Of a stretch of DNA of 64,000 nt, positions 48,283-57,336 are shown piece by piece. The notes beneath the pieces were generated by a model. That model had not been told where the DNA came from. It saw only the letters and a list, made by a program, of their open reading frames with translations, and did not search any database. The stretch's first letter is position 1. Each line of letters opens with the position of its first letter. The translations under genes and the position numbers were made by a program. The stretch is taken from positions 3,658,001-3,722,000 of the forward strand of contig NZ_CP036402.1 in NCBI RefSeq assembly GCF_004322855.1. Reading direction: 5' to 3'. The DNA comes from Egibacter rhizosphaerae. Its GTDB lineage: Bacteria; Actinomycetota; Nitriliruptoria; Euzebyales; Egibacteraceae.

Positions 48283-49284
48283 ATGCCAAACCTTTACGAA
48301 CTCCGCTCTGCCCGTGGACGCCTGCCGTCCCGACGCGTCGTCGCCGTGGCGACGATGTTCGCCGCGCTGCCTCTGCTCGCGGCCGCGGCGTTCGCGGTCG
48401 CCCCGGCCACCGGGGACGACGGGACTCCGGTCGCCGCGACCACGGCCACGCCCACCCCCGACCGGATCGCCGGGCCGATCGATGAGTCGATCGGCGACGA
48501 CGAGGCCGAGGCTCAGCGGATCTCCGCTCTCGCGGCGGCCGAGGCCCACGACGAGTCGAGCCGGGACCTCGGCAGCCGCGGTGCGCATCCGCCGGTGATC
48601 CCCGTGACCCTCGTCGACGGCGACGAGGAGGCCGAGGTCGAGACGGCCGCGCGGACCGTCGAGGCGTTCCTGGCCGTCGAGGACGTCGAACTCGACGAGC
48701 ACGACCGGGTCGATGCCGACCCCGAGGAAGTGCTGAGCGAGGACGACACCGTCGAGATCGCGCGCGCCGAGACGGTCGAGGAGGTGCGCACCGAGGCGCT
48801 CGCCTACGAGACGGTCCGCCGAGAGACCGAGGACCGCGAGCGGGGCGATGAGGTGGTCGTGCAGTCCGGGCAGCCCGGCGAGCGCGAGATCGTCGAGGAG
48901 GTCGTGTTCGTCGAGGGCGACGAGGAGGCCCGCGAGGTGGTCGACGAGTCCGTGGCAGAGCCGGTCAACGAGGTCGTCGAGGTCGGGACCTCCGAGCCCG
49001 CGGCCGCGGCGTCCAACACCGGAGGCGGGGGTGCCGGCTCCGGTGTCTGGGACCGCCTCGCCGAGTGCGAGTCGAACGGCAACTGGTCCATCAATACCGG
49101 CAACGGTTACTACGGTGGTCTGCAGTTCCACGCCAACACGTGGGCGCGGTACGGCGGGCACGAGTACGCTCCCAACGCCCACCAGGCGACCCGCGCACAG
49201 CAGATCGCCATCGCCGAGCGCACGCTGCAGTCCGAGGGCTGGGGTGCCTGGCCGGCGTGCTCGAGCAAGCTGGGGCTGCGCTAG
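48283..49284 (+). CDS. Resuscitation-promoting-factor-like cell-wall hydrolase
   Basis: A 333-residue exported protein. A basic N-terminus and helix (VAVATMFAALPLLAAAAFAV) form a signal peptide. The middle contains an acidic, beta-rich region with a G5-like stretch (VVVQSGQPGEREIVEEVVFV). The C-terminal Rpf domain (about 256-333) reads VWDRLAECESNGNWSINTGN and GLQFHANTWARYGG, with the catalytic Glu in AECESNGNW. It cleaves peptidoglycan glycan strands and is associated with growth resumption. The position between tatD and ksgA is that of rpfB in mycobacteria. Confidence 0.92.
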   Translation: MPNLYELRSARGRLPSRRVVAVATMFAALPLLAAAAFAVAPATGDDGTPVAATTATPTPDRIAGPIDESIGDDEAEAQRISALAAAEAHDESSRDLGSRGAHPPVIPVTLVDGDEEAEVETAARTVEAFLAVEDVELDEHDRVDADPEEVLSEDDTVEIARAETVEEVRTEALAYETVRRETEDRERGDEVVVQSGQPGEREIVEEVVFVEGDEEAREVVDESVAEPVNEVVEVGTSEPAAAASNTGGGGAGSGVWDRLAECESNGNWSINTGNGYYGGLQFHANTWARYGGHEYAPNAHQATRAQQIAIAERTLQSEGWGAWPACSSKLGLR

Positions 49285-49325
49285 ACCGCGACCGCGATCA
49301 CCCGGGGTGCCCGCTGCCCGCGCCA

Positions 49326-50147
49326 TTGACCGCTGCCCAGACTCGCGAGCTCCTGGCTGCTCGGGGTCTCGCCCCGAGCCGACGGCGCGGCCAGAACTTC
49401 GTCGTCGACGCGAACACGGTGCGGGCCCTGGTGGCTCGTGCCGAGGTGGGTCCGCGGGACCTGGTCGTCGAGGTCGGACCGGGCCTCGGCGCCCTGACCC
49501 TCGTCCTGCGCGAGGCCGGTGCGCACGTACTGGCGGTCGAGGTCGACCGAGGCCTCGTCACCGCGCTGCGCGAGGTGGTGCTCCCCGGTCTCGACGGGGT
49601 GGACGTCGTTCACGCTGACGCGATGACGATCGACTGGAGCGAGTGGCTGGAGCGGCCGGCGGTGTTCGTCGCGAACCTCCCGTACCACGCGGCCACGCCG
49701 ATCCTGCTGCGCGCACTCGCCAGCGGTGCCTTCACCCGACTGCACGCGATGGTGCAGCGCGAGGTGGGGGAGCGGTGGGCCGCGCGGGCGGGACATCCCC
49801 GCTACGGCGCGGTGAGCGTGAAGGTCGCCGCTCATGCCGCTGCACGCGTCGATGCGGCGATCTCCCGGCGTGCGTTCTACCCGCAGCCCAATGTCGACTC
49901 CGTCACGGTTCGGCTCGAGCCGCGGCCCTGGCACGCCGATGTGCCTCGCGATCGCGTGCTGGGCCTCGTGGAGGCCGGCTTCGCCCAGCGCCGCAAGCGG
50001 CTGCGGAACACCCTCGCCCGCGAGGGGAGCGGGCCCGCCCACATCGAGGATGCGCTCGCACGCGCCGGCCTGTCGACCACGGCGCGGCCCGAGGAGCTGG
50101 ACCTCGAAGCGTGGATCGCCCTCGCCCGCGCGCTCGACCGTTCCTGA
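49326..50147 (+). CDS. ksgA: 16S rRNA (adenine1518/1519-N6) dimethyltransferase
   Basis: A 273-residue RsmA/KsgA: RRRGQNFVVDANTVRALV at the start, the SAM motif VVEVGPGLGALTLVL, and the catalytic NLPYHAATPIL motif. The C-terminal domain has YPQPNVDSVTVRLEPR. It dimethylates two adjacent adenines in helix 45 of 16S rRNA. The TTG at 49326 is the only start close to the conserved region, and its RBS is weak, so the exact start is uncertain. Confidence 0.93.
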   Translation: MTAAQTRELLAARGLAPSRRRGQNFVVDANTVRALVARAEVGPRDLVVEVGPGLGALTLVLREAGAHVLAVEVDRGLVTALREVVLPGLDGVDVVHADAMTIDWSEWLERPAVFVANLPYHAATPILLRALASGAFTRLHAMVQREVGERWAARAGHPRYGAVSVKVAAHAAARVDAAISRRAFYPQPNVDSVTVRLEPRPWHADVPRDRVLGLVEAGFAQRRKRLRNTLAREGSGPAHIEDALARAGLSTTARPEELDLEAWIALARALDRS

Positions 50148-50202
50148 CCGGGGCGGCCGTGCGCAGGACGCCGGCGCTTTGCCCCGGGCCGAGGGACGCG
50201 CC

Positions 50203-50208
50203 TACGAT
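50203..50208 (+). promoter_or_regulatory. -10-like TACGAT before ispE
   Basis: TACGAT lies 179 bases before the ispE start in a 240-base gap that holds no gene. Confidence 0.35.
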
Positions 50209-50387
50209 GCCGATCGAGGGGCTTTGCGGCACGCGGCACGCGACCCGTGTCGCGCCCGTACCCGGTACCGGCCACCGCTGTAGCGGGTGTGCGCGGATCG
50301 CGGCGACCCGGTCCCGCCGGCGTCGGGATAGCGGGCACGACGCGCCGGTGGGCAGTCTGCCCGAGCCTCGATGGGAGGAAGCCACGG

Positions 50388-51401
50388 GTGCCAGCCGATC
50401 GCACGACGGCGTCCCGGTGCGTCGTGCGCGTGCCCGCGAAGATCAACCTGTTCCTCGCGGTCCGAGGCGCACGCCCGGACGGCTACCACGAGCTCACGAC
50501 GGTGCTGCAGACCGTGTCGGTCCACGACCGCGTGACCGCCACGCTGGTCGGCCCCAGTGAACGGTCCCAGCACCCGGCGTCCCGGCACCGGATGCGCCTC
50601 GAACTCGCCGAGCCCGACGACGAGGCCCTGCCATCGGGTGACGCCAACCTGGCGGTCCGCGCGGCACGCGTGCTCGGGCGCCTGGCCGGGCTCGCCGCGC
50701 TCGAGGGCGGGGCATCCGAGGGCGAGCGGGACCCCCGGACGCTGCTGGAGCTCACCAAGGGCATCCCCGTGGCCGGTGGCATGGCGGGAGGATCGGCCGA
50801 CGCGGCGGCGGCCCTCGTCGCGCTCAACGAACTCTGGGGCTGCGGCCTGCCGCGCGAGCGACTGCGCGACCTCGGGGAGGAGGTCGGCAGCGACGTCCCC
50901 TTCTGCGTGATCGGGGGGACCGCGTTGGCGACCGGGCGCGGCACCTCCCTCGCCCGCGTGCTGTGCCGCGGTCAGTTCCACTGGGTCGTGGTGTTCGATC
51001 ACGAGCCGCTCGAAACGCCGGACGTCTACCGTGCGTGGGACGCCCACTGCGAGCCGAGCGAGGTCGAGCCGGACGCGGTGCTCCAGGCCCTACGGGCCGA
51101 GGACGCGCTGGCGCTGGGTGCGGCGCTTCACAACGACCTGGAGCCGGCCGCCGTGGCGCTGCGCCCCGCCCTCGCCGACCGCAAGCAGGCCCTGCTCGAC
51201 AAGGGGGCGCTCGGAGCCGTGCTGTCCGGGAGCGGGCCGACCCTGCTCGCGCTCGCGAGCGATGCCGAGCACGCGCGTCGTCTCGCCGACGACGTGCGCG
51301 ATCTCAGCGCCCGTGAGCCGGTGGTGGTGTCCTCGCCGGCCGGCGGCCCCGAGCTGAAGGCGACGACCTCGTCGGGCCCCGGTCACGGACGTTCGTCATG
51401 A
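50388..51401 (+). CDS. ispE: 4-diphosphocytidyl-2-C-methyl-D-erythritol kinase
   Basis: A 337-residue GHMP kinase of the MEP isoprenoid pathway, phosphorylating CDP-ME. Motif 1 reads VPAKINLFLAVRG, the ATP-binding glycine loop IPVAGGMAGGSADAAAAL, and the C-terminal motif GAVLSGSGPTLLAL. GGGAGGAA seven bases before the GTG at 50388 fixes the start. A short Ser/Gly-rich C-terminal tail is present. It follows ksgA, as in mycobacteria. Confidence 0.95.
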   Translation: MPADRTTASRCVVRVPAKINLFLAVRGARPDGYHELTTVLQTVSVHDRVTATLVGPSERSQHPASRHRMRLELAEPDDEALPSGDANLAVRAARVLGRLAGLAALEGGASEGERDPRTLLELTKGIPVAGGMAGGSADAAAALVALNELWGCGLPRERLRDLGEEVGSDVPFCVIGGTALATGRGTSLARVLCRGQFHWVVVFDHEPLETPDVYRAWDAHCEPSEVEPDAVLQALRAEDALALGAALHNDLEPAAVALRPALADRKQALLDKGALGAVLSGSGPTLLALASDAEHARRLADDVRDLSAREPVVVSSPAGGPELKATTSSGPGHGRSS

Positions 51402-51497
51402 TCGTGGGCGGTCGGACCGGCCCGGGACCTCGGCGACACGATGCCCGCCGACGAGGGAGGGCGCGCGAGCCGCGATCGAGCCGGCCCGTTCGTCGGC

Positions 51498-51503
51498 TAC
51501 AGT
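51498..51503 (+). promoter_or_regulatory. -10-like TACAGT before tRNA-Gln
   Basis: TACAGT, identical to the hexamer before the GGDEF-EAL gene, lies 36 bases before the tRNA-Gln 5' end. Confidence 0.4.
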
Positions 51504-51539
51504 TGGGGGCCCGTCACGACGGTCCCGACCGTCGCCCGG

Positions 51540-51610
51540 TGGGAGGTGGTGAAATGGCATCACGCCGTCCTTTGGAGTCGGAGTTGCAGGTTCGATCCCT
51601 GCCCTCCCAG
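51540..51610 (+). tRNA. tRNA-Gln (anticodon TTG)
   Basis: A 71-base cloverleaf. The acceptor stem TGGGAGG pairs with CCTCCCA, the D stem is GTGA/TCAC, the anticodon arm is CCGTC-CTTTGGA-GTCGG, and the T arm is GCAGG-TTCGATC-CCTGC with discriminator G. Four of five anticodon-stem pairs are canonical, with a T-T mismatch at 30-40. CCA is not encoded. Confidence 0.92.
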
Positions 51611-51678
51611 CGTTACGGTGGTGCGCCGCAGGTGCGCGACCCCCGCATGCGTCACCGTCCCCGTCCCGTCAGGGTCTC

Positions 51679-53181
51679 GTGAGCGAACACGCCGCTGCCG
51701 AACGCACCGCCCCCGACGACGCCGGGCGGCGTGGTGCGGTCGTGCTCGCCGCCGGGAAGGGCACCCGGTTCCGGTCGGAGCGAGCCAAGGTCCTGCACCG
51801 GGTGGCCGGCCGCACCATGCTGCGGTGGGTGCTGGAGGCGTTGCGGCCGCTCGGGCTCGACCGAGTCGTGGTCGTCGTGGGTCACCAGGCCGACGAGGTC
51901 AGGGCCGAGGCCGAGGCCTCCGGACTCCCGGGGCTCGTGACCGTGCTGCAGTCCGAGCAGCGAGGCACCGGCCACGCGGTCCGCTGCGCCGTGGACGACG
52001 GGGCGCTCGAGGGCATCGACCGCGTGATCGTCCTGCCCGGCGACGTCCCACTGCTCAGCGCCCGGACACTCGAACCGGTGCTCGACGCGGGGGATCCCGC
52101 CGCGACCGTCCTGACCTTCGACGCGGCGGATCCCGCGGGCTACGGACGGGTGCTCCGGGACGCCGACGGCCGGGTCACGCGCATCGTCGAGCACGGGGAC
52201 GCGACCGACGACGAGCGTCTGGTGACCGAGGTGAACACGGCGATCTACGCGTTCGACGCTCGGCGGCTCGCCTCCGAGCTCGCGGCGCTGTCGAGCGCGA
52301 ACGCGCAGGGCGAGGAGTACCTGACCGACGTGATCGCGCCGCTGGTCCCGCACGGGGTCGGGGCTGCCCTCGCCCCCGAGGACGAGGTCGCCGGGATCAA
52401 CGACCGGGTGCAGCTGGCGGACGCGGGGGCCGTGCTGCGCCGCCGCATCCTGGAGCGGGTCATGCGTGAGGGCGCGACGGTCGTCGACCCGCAGACCACG
52501 TACGTGGAGGCCGACGTGACGGTCGGGCGCGATGCGCTGCTGCGCCCGGGCACACACCTCGAAGGCGCGACCCGCATCGCCGACGGCGCGGAGGTCGGCC
52601 CCGACACGCGCCTGGTGGACACGCGCGTGGAGGAGGGAGCGGTCGTCGCCTACAGCGTTGCCTCCGGTGCCAACATCGGGCCCGGCGCGTCCGTCGGCCC
52701 GTACGCGCACCTGCGCTCCGGAACGCGGCTGGCCGCGGGCGCCAAGGTGGGTGAGTTCGTCGGGACCAAGAGCAGCGTGATCGGGGCGCGCAGCAAGGTG
52801 CCGCACCTCGCGTACATCGGCGACGCCGAGATCGGCGAGGACGTGAACATCGGCGCGGCCACCGTGACGGTCAACTACGACGGGTTCGAGAAGAACCGCA
52901 CCGTGATCGGGGACCGGGCGCGCGTCGGCAGCGACACCATGCTGGTGGCGCCCGTCCGTATCGGTGTCGAGGCCTACACCGGCGCCGGCTCGGTGATCAC
53001 CACCGACGTGCCCGACGGGGCGCTCGGTGTCGAGCGGACCGAGCAGCGAATCATCGACGGCTTCGCCGAGCGCAAGCGCGCCAAGCACGACCGGCGGCAG
53101 GCCACGGCCGGTGGCACGAGCCACGGGGCGGGCCACCGGGACGGTCAGGACGGCTCAGCCCCCGAGGAAGGTCCCGCCTGA
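51679..53181 (+). CDS. glmU: Bifunctional UDP-GlcNAc pyrophosphorylase / GlcN-1-P acetyltransferase
   Basis: A 500-residue GlmU making UDP-N-acetylglucosamine for peptidoglycan. The N-terminal uridylyltransferase has VLAAGKGTRFRSERAKVLH. The C-terminal left-handed beta-helix, built of hexapeptide repeats, contains VGPYAHLRSGT and NYDGFEKNRT of the acetyltransferase site. A Gly/His-rich C-terminal tail is disordered. Its stop overlaps the prs ATG by one base (TGATG). The glmU-prs pair is conserved in actinobacteria. Confidence 0.96.
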   Translation: MSEHAAAERTAPDDAGRRGAVVLAAGKGTRFRSERAKVLHRVAGRTMLRWVLEALRPLGLDRVVVVVGHQADEVRAEAEASGLPGLVTVLQSEQRGTGHAVRCAVDDGALEGIDRVIVLPGDVPLLSARTLEPVLDAGDPAATVLTFDAADPAGYGRVLRDADGRVTRIVEHGDATDDERLVTEVNTAIYAFDARRLASELAALSSANAQGEEYLTDVIAPLVPHGVGAALAPEDEVAGINDRVQLADAGAVLRRRILERVMREGATVVDPQTTYVEADVTVGRDALLRPGTHLEGATRIADGAEVGPDTRLVDTRVEEGAVVAYSVASGANIGPGASVGPYAHLRSGTRLAAGAKVGEFVGTKSSVIGARSKVPHLAYIGDAEIGEDVNIGAATVTVNYDGFEKNRTVIGDRARVGSDTMLVAPVRIGVEAYTGAGSVITTDVPDGALGVERTEQRIIDGFAERKRAKHDRRQATAGGTSHGAGHRDGQDGSAPEEGPA

Positions 53182-54146
53182 TGGAGCTCGTCACCAAGAA
53201 GCGCATGCAGATCTTCTCCGGCCGTGGCTACCCGGACCTCGGCGAAGCGGTGGCCGAGCATCTCGGCATGAAACTCGGCGACGTCGCCATCGACGACTTC
53301 GCGAACGAGGAGATCTACTGCCGCTACCAGGAGAACATCCGCGGCTGCGACGTCTTCGTGGTGCAGACCCACTGCTCGCCGATCAACCAGAACATCATGG
53401 AGCACTGCATCATGATCGAGGCCGCGAAGCGGGCCTCGGCCAAGCGCATCACCGCGGTCGCGCCGTTCTTCGGGTACGCGCGTCAGGACAAGAAGGCGCG
53501 CTCGCGCGAGCCGATCACCGCGCGGTTGCTCGCGGACATGCTCACGGTCTCCGGCGCCGACCGCGTGGTCTCGGTCGACCTGCACTCGCAGCAGCTGCAG
53601 GGGTTCTTCGACCAGCCCCTCGACCATCTGACGGCGCTGCCGCTGCTCGTCGACTGGCTGCGGGGACGGTTCGACGAGGAGGAGCTGGTCGTGGCCTCCC
53701 CCGACGCTGGCCGCGTCGACCTCATGGAGAAATTCCTTTCCCACCTGCCCGGCGCGACGCCGGCTTACCTCGCGAAGACGCGCACGGGACACAACGTCGC
53801 GCGCACCCTCGCGGTGACCGGCGATGTCGAGGGCAAGGTCTGCGCGCTCGTCGACGACATGATCGACACCGCGGGGACGATCTGCGGGGCGGCCGAGGCG
53901 CTCATGGAGCGGGGCGCGCGGAAGGTTCTCGCCCTCGCGACGCACCCGGTGCTGTCGGGTCCGGCGCTGGAGCGGATCGACGCGAGCCCGATCGACCGGG
54001 TCGTCGTCACCAACACGCTGCCGATCCCCGAGGGGGTTTCCGACAAGATCGAGGTGGTCTCGATCGCGCCGATCGTCGCGAGCACGATGCGGGCGATCTT
54101 CGAGGACCAGTCCGTGAGCGAGCTGTTCGATGACCAGAACCAGTAG
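53181..54146 (+). CDS. prs: Ribose-phosphate pyrophosphokinase
   Basis: A 321-residue PRPP synthetase transferring pyrophosphate from ATP to ribose 5-phosphate. It keeps DLHSQQLQGFF, the flexible-loop Lys and Arg (AKTRTGHNV), and a canonical PRPP loop LVDDMIDTAGTI. The flexible loop differs from the common DKRRP form. The start codon overlaps the glmU stop. This is presumably the housekeeping enzyme, in contrast to the loop-altered paralogue at 40246. Confidence 0.95.
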   Translation: MELVTKKRMQIFSGRGYPDLGEAVAEHLGMKLGDVAIDDFANEEIYCRYQENIRGCDVFVVQTHCSPINQNIMEHCIMIEAAKRASAKRITAVAPFFGYARQDKKARSREPITARLLADMLTVSGADRVVSVDLHSQQLQGFFDQPLDHLTALPLLVDWLRGRFDEEELVVASPDAGRVDLMEKFLSHLPGATPAYLAKTRTGHNVARTLAVTGDVEGKVCALVDDMIDTAGTICGAAEALMERGARKVLALATHPVLSGPALERIDASPIDRVVVTNTLPIPEGVSDKIEVVSIAPIVASTMRAIFEDQSVSELFDDQNQ

Positions 54147-54151
54147 GCGCC

Positions 54152-54541
54152 ATGCGGGTACCTGAACCACTCAAGTGGGTCGGCGCGCTGCTCGCCCTCG
54201 GCATTCTCGTCGCGGTCGCCGCCCCGGCGGCCCTCGAGCAACTCGGGGGGGCCGTCGAGTTCGAGGAGGACGGCGGACTGCTCGACGATCCCACCGAGGA
54301 CCTGCCCGAGGGCGAGGTCGAGCAGGAGGAGCCCGCGGAGGTCGTCGAAGGGGACGGCGGGGACGAGGGGCCGTGCTCGGGCGCGGACGACGGGACCTAC
54401 ACCGTCGAGGCCGGCGACATCCTCCAGGCGATCGCCGAGGACGTGTACGGCGACCCCGACTGCGCCGACGCGATCGCCGAGTTGAACGAGCTCGAGGAGC
54501 CCGGGGACCTGCAGGCCGGCCAGGACCTGGAGCTGCCATAG
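54152..54541 (+). CDS. LysM-domain protein with membrane anchor
   Basis: A 129-residue protein. An N-terminal helix (about 8-26, WVGALLALGILVAVAAPAAL) is followed by an acidic spacer and a C-terminal LysM domain (about 80-129, TYTVEAGDILQAIAEDVYGD). LysM binds N-acetylglucosamine polymers, so the protein is probably peptidoglycan-associated. It begins 5 bases after prs and is likely co-transcribed with glmU-prs. The Cys pair PCSGAD and DCAD could form a disulfide. Confidence 0.82.
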   Translation: MRVPEPLKWVGALLALGILVAVAAPAALEQLGGAVEFEEDGGLLDDPTEDLPEGEVEQEEPAEVVEGDGGDEGPCSGADDGTYTVEAGDILQAIAEDVYGDPDCADAIAELNELEEPGDLQAGQDLELP

Positions 54542-54585
54542 CTCCTGCGGGTCGGGAGGCGGTGGCGGCCGCTGTGGCTGGGCCG

Positions 54586-54591
54586 TAGACT
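54586..54591 (+). promoter_or_regulatory. -10-like TAGACT before rplY
   Basis: TAGACT lies 172 bases before the rplY ATG, giving a long 5' leader in which L25 could bind autogenously. No -35 box is seen. Confidence 0.35.
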
Positions 54592-54636
54592 CGGGCTGCG
54601 CGCGAGGCGCACCGTACCGTCGTGCCGCGAGCCGGG

Positions 54637-54667
54637 CCTTCATGGTCGATGCCTTCATGGGTCGATG
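54637..54667 (+). repeat. Tandem pair CCTTCATGGTCGATG
   Basis: Two adjacent copies of 15 and 16 bases, the second with one extra G, in the rplY leader. This probably reflects a simple duplication. Confidence 0.75.
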
Positions 54668-54763
54668 CCGGCCGCCACCCGCGGCCGAGGTCCGCGCTGA
54701 CGCCGCCCGAGGCTGAGTCGAGTCCGCCTCACCCGATGCAACCGCGAACAGGAGCGCTCTCCG

Positions 54764-55444
54764 ATGTCGAAGCAGGTCCCGCTCGCCGCCCGCCCCCGCG
54801 CCGGCAGTGGTAGCTCAGAGGCCCGCGCGCTGCGGCGCGACGGCCGGGTGCCCGCGATCGCCTACGGCCGCGAGATGGACGCCACGCCGCTGTCGGTCGA
54901 CTCGAACGAGCTCTATCACGCCCTCAACACTGCCGCCGGCGAGAACGCGATCCTGCGTCTGGAGTGGGAGGGGGAGCAGCAGCTCACCCTCGCCCGTGAG
55001 ATCCAGCGGCACCCCGTGAAGCGGCACTACCAGCACGTGGACTTCGTCGCGGTGACCAGGGGCGTGAAGGTCTCGGCCGACATCCCCATCCGGGTCGAGG
55101 GCGAGGCTCCCGGCACCGACGAGGGCGGCGTGCTCGAGCAGCCGCTCTACTCGCTGCCGGTCGAGGTGCTCCCGCTGGAGATGCCCGACGAGTTCGTCGT
55201 CGACGTCTCCGAGCTCGGCGTGGGGGACACGCTGCGCGTCGCCGACGTGCCGGTGCCCGAGGGCGTCGACGTGACGGAGGACCCCGAGAGCCCCGTGGTA
55301 ACGATCTCCTACGCCGAGCTCGACGTGCCCGAGCCGGGCGAGGAGGGCCTCACCGAGGAGGAGATCGCCGAAGCCGCCGAGGAGGACGAGGGAGTCGAGG
55401 ACTCCGGCGACGAGGGCGAGGCCGGCGACGAGGAGAACGCCTAG
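54764..55444 (+). CDS. rplY: Large ribosomal subunit protein bL25 (Ctc form)
   Basis: A 226-residue L25/general-stress CTC-type protein binding 5S rRNA. The N-terminal L25 domain contains LRRDGRVPAIAYGRE and RHPVKRHYQHVDFVAV. The C-terminal TL5/CTC beta domain runs to about residue 185, followed by a Glu-rich acidic tail. AGGAGCG precedes the ATG. It is followed by pth after 6 bases, and both belong to translation. Confidence 0.95.
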   Translation: MSKQVPLAARPRAGSGSSEARALRRDGRVPAIAYGREMDATPLSVDSNELYHALNTAAGENAILRLEWEGEQQLTLAREIQRHPVKRHYQHVDFVAVTRGVKVSADIPIRVEGEAPGTDEGGVLEQPLYSLPVEVLPLEMPDEFVVDVSELGVGDTLRVADVPVPEGVDVTEDPESPVVTISYAELDVPEPGEEGLTEEEIAEAAEEDEGVEDSGDEGEAGDEENA

Positions 55445-55450
55445 CCGACG

Positions 55451-56074
55451 GTGGGAATCCTCGACCGCCTACGCGGACGGCGCGACGACGTGGCGGACGG
55501 CGAGCGCTGGCTCGTTCTCGGGCTCGGCAACCCCGACAACGAGTACGGCGGTACCCGCCACAACGTCGGCTCGGACGTCGTGCGGAGGTTGGCCGAACGC
55601 CTCGGCGTTTCGCTGAAGGCACACAAGGCCCGGGCCAACGTCGCCGAGACGCGGAACGAGCCCGGGGGTCCGGCACTCGTGCTCGCCGTGCCCCACGGCT
55701 ACATGAACAAGTCGGGAGGTCCCGCCGAGGCCCTCGCGCAGTTCTACAAGGTCGACCATGAACGGCTCGTCGTGGTGCACGACGACCTCGACCTCGAGCT
55801 CGGGCGGATCCGGCTGAAGCGGGGCGGCGGCACCGCCGGGCACAACGGTCTCAAGGACATCGCGCAACGCACCGGCAGTCCGGACTTCCTGCGCGTGCGC
55901 GTGGGGATCGGACGTCCGCAGGGTCGCCAGCCGGCCCGCGACTACGTGCTCAAGCGATTCGGGGCACACGAGCAGGACGACGCGGAGCTCGCCCGCGAGC
56001 GCGGCGGTGATGCGGTCCTCGACCTGGTCGCCTCGGGGCTGGAAGCCGCCCAGAACCGTCATCACGCGGGGTGA
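55451..56074 (+). CDS. pth: Peptidyl-tRNA hydrolase
   Basis: A 207-residue enzyme releasing peptides from prematurely dropped peptidyl-tRNA. Active-site parts are GLGNPDNEYGGTRHNVG (Asn and catalytic His), PHGYMNKSGG, HDDLDLELG (Asp) and GGTAGHNGLKDI (Asn). A basic N-terminal extension of about 20 residues precedes the fold, so the start could be slightly downstream. Its stop overlaps the MFS transporter start (GTGA). Confidence 0.95.
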   Translation: MGILDRLRGRRDDVADGERWLVLGLGNPDNEYGGTRHNVGSDVVRRLAERLGVSLKAHKARANVAETRNEPGGPALVLAVPHGYMNKSGGPAEALAQFYKVDHERLVVVHDDLDLELGRIRLKRGGGTAGHNGLKDIAQRTGSPDFLRVRVGIGRPQGRQPARDYVLKRFGAHEQDDAELARERGGDAVLDLVASGLEAAQNRHHAG

Positions 56075-57249
56075 GCCAGGCGACGCAGGGCCGGCAGGTG
56101 GCCTTCACGGCCACGCTCGCACTCTCGATGGGGATCGGCCCGTTCGCGGTCAACGCCATCAGCGTGCTGGCTCCGCGCGTCGTGCCCGAGCTCGGCCTCA
56201 CGCGGGCGGAACTGGGGACGCTGCCCACGTTGACGTTCGCGGTCGCCGGCGCGGTGAGCTTCCTCGTGGGCGCCCGGGCGACGCGCGCGGGTGGTCGCCG
56301 GGTGCTGCTGGCGGTGTTCCTCGCGGGTGCGCTCGCGGTCACCGCCATGATGGGTGCGCGGTCTTTGCCGTGGCTGTGGGTGGGCGCGCTGTTGGGCGGG
56401 CTGAGCCAGGCCGTGTCGATCCCGGTGACCAACCAGCTCGTCGCCGAGCTGTCGCCTCCCGGCCGACGAGGTGTGCCGACGGGGGTCAAGCAGTCGGGCG
56501 TGCAGATGGTCCAGACGCTGGTGGCGCTGACGCTCCCCCCGCTCGCGGTGTGGGTCGGTTGGCGCGGCTCGCTCTGGGTCGGCGTCGTGCTCGCCGCGCT
56601 GGGCGCGGTCGCGGTCTGGCGGGTGATCCCGCCCGGATCGCTACGGGGTCCGCCGCGCCCGCGCGGGCACCGGGAGGCCCTCGACCCCGGGGTCTGGTGG
56701 CTGACCGGGTACATCCTCGTGCTCGGCCTCACGGTCCAGGCGGTGCTTGTCTACACCCCGTTGTACGCGCACGAACAGGTGGGGCTCGGCCCGACGGTCG
56801 CGGGGTTCTCGACAGGGGTGCTCGCGGTGACCGGGATCGCCGCGAGGATCGTGTGGTCCCGAGCCGTCGAGCGCTCGGCACGGCCCGCGCGGATGCTGCT
56901 CGCGTTCGCGATCGTGGCGGCGCTCGGCGTGGGCCTCATCCTCACCGCCGAGCAGGGCACGCCGGTCATGTTGTGGCTGGGCTTGATCCTCTTCGGCGGA
57001 TCCGCGATCGCCGTCAACGCCGTGATCATGATGCTCGTCATCAAGCGGTCCCCCGAGGGCTCGACGGGCCGCGCCTCGGGGATCGTGAGCCTGGGGCTCT
57101 ACGCCGGCTTCATGCTCGGCCCGCTCGGGTTCGGATCCACCGTCGACGCCACGGGCTCCTATGCCGTCGGGTGGGGCGCCGTGGTGGCCTGTTGCCTGGC
57201 GGGTGCCGCGCTCGCGGGGGCGTGGATGTTCCAGGAGCGCACGCGCTGA
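56071..57249 (+). CDS. MFS transporter
   Basis: A 392-residue major-facilitator protein with about twelve helices. The first loop motif reads LVGARATRAGGRRV and the central helix-4 region carries IPVTNQLVAELSPPGRRG. The pattern resembles cyanate/nitrite-type and sugar-type transporters without being diagnostic. Its GTG overlaps the pth stop (GTGA), an unusual but clear coupling. The substrate is unknown. Confidence 0.85.
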   Translation: MSQATQGRQVAFTATLALSMGIGPFAVNAISVLAPRVVPELGLTRAELGTLPTLTFAVAGAVSFLVGARATRAGGRRVLLAVFLAGALAVTAMMGARSLPWLWVGALLGGLSQAVSIPVTNQLVAELSPPGRRGVPTGVKQSGVQMVQTLVALTLPPLAVWVGWRGSLWVGVVLAALGAVAVWRVIPPGSLRGPPRPRGHREALDPGVWWLTGYILVLGLTVQAVLVYTPLYAHEQVGLGPTVAGFSTGVLAVTGIAARIVWSRAVERSARPARMLLAFAIVAALGVGLILTAEQGTPVMLWLGLILFGGSAIAVNAVIMMLVIKRSPEGSTGRASGIVSLGLYAGFMLGPLGFGSTVDATGSYAVGWGAVVACCLAGAALAGAWMFQERTR

Positions 57250-57336
57250 GGCTCGACTCCGTCGGCCCCGCCACCCCAAGTGCCTCGCGTCGTCCTGCGC
57301 TGTGGGCGAGGTCGACGGCCGCGCCCGATCGCTGGG

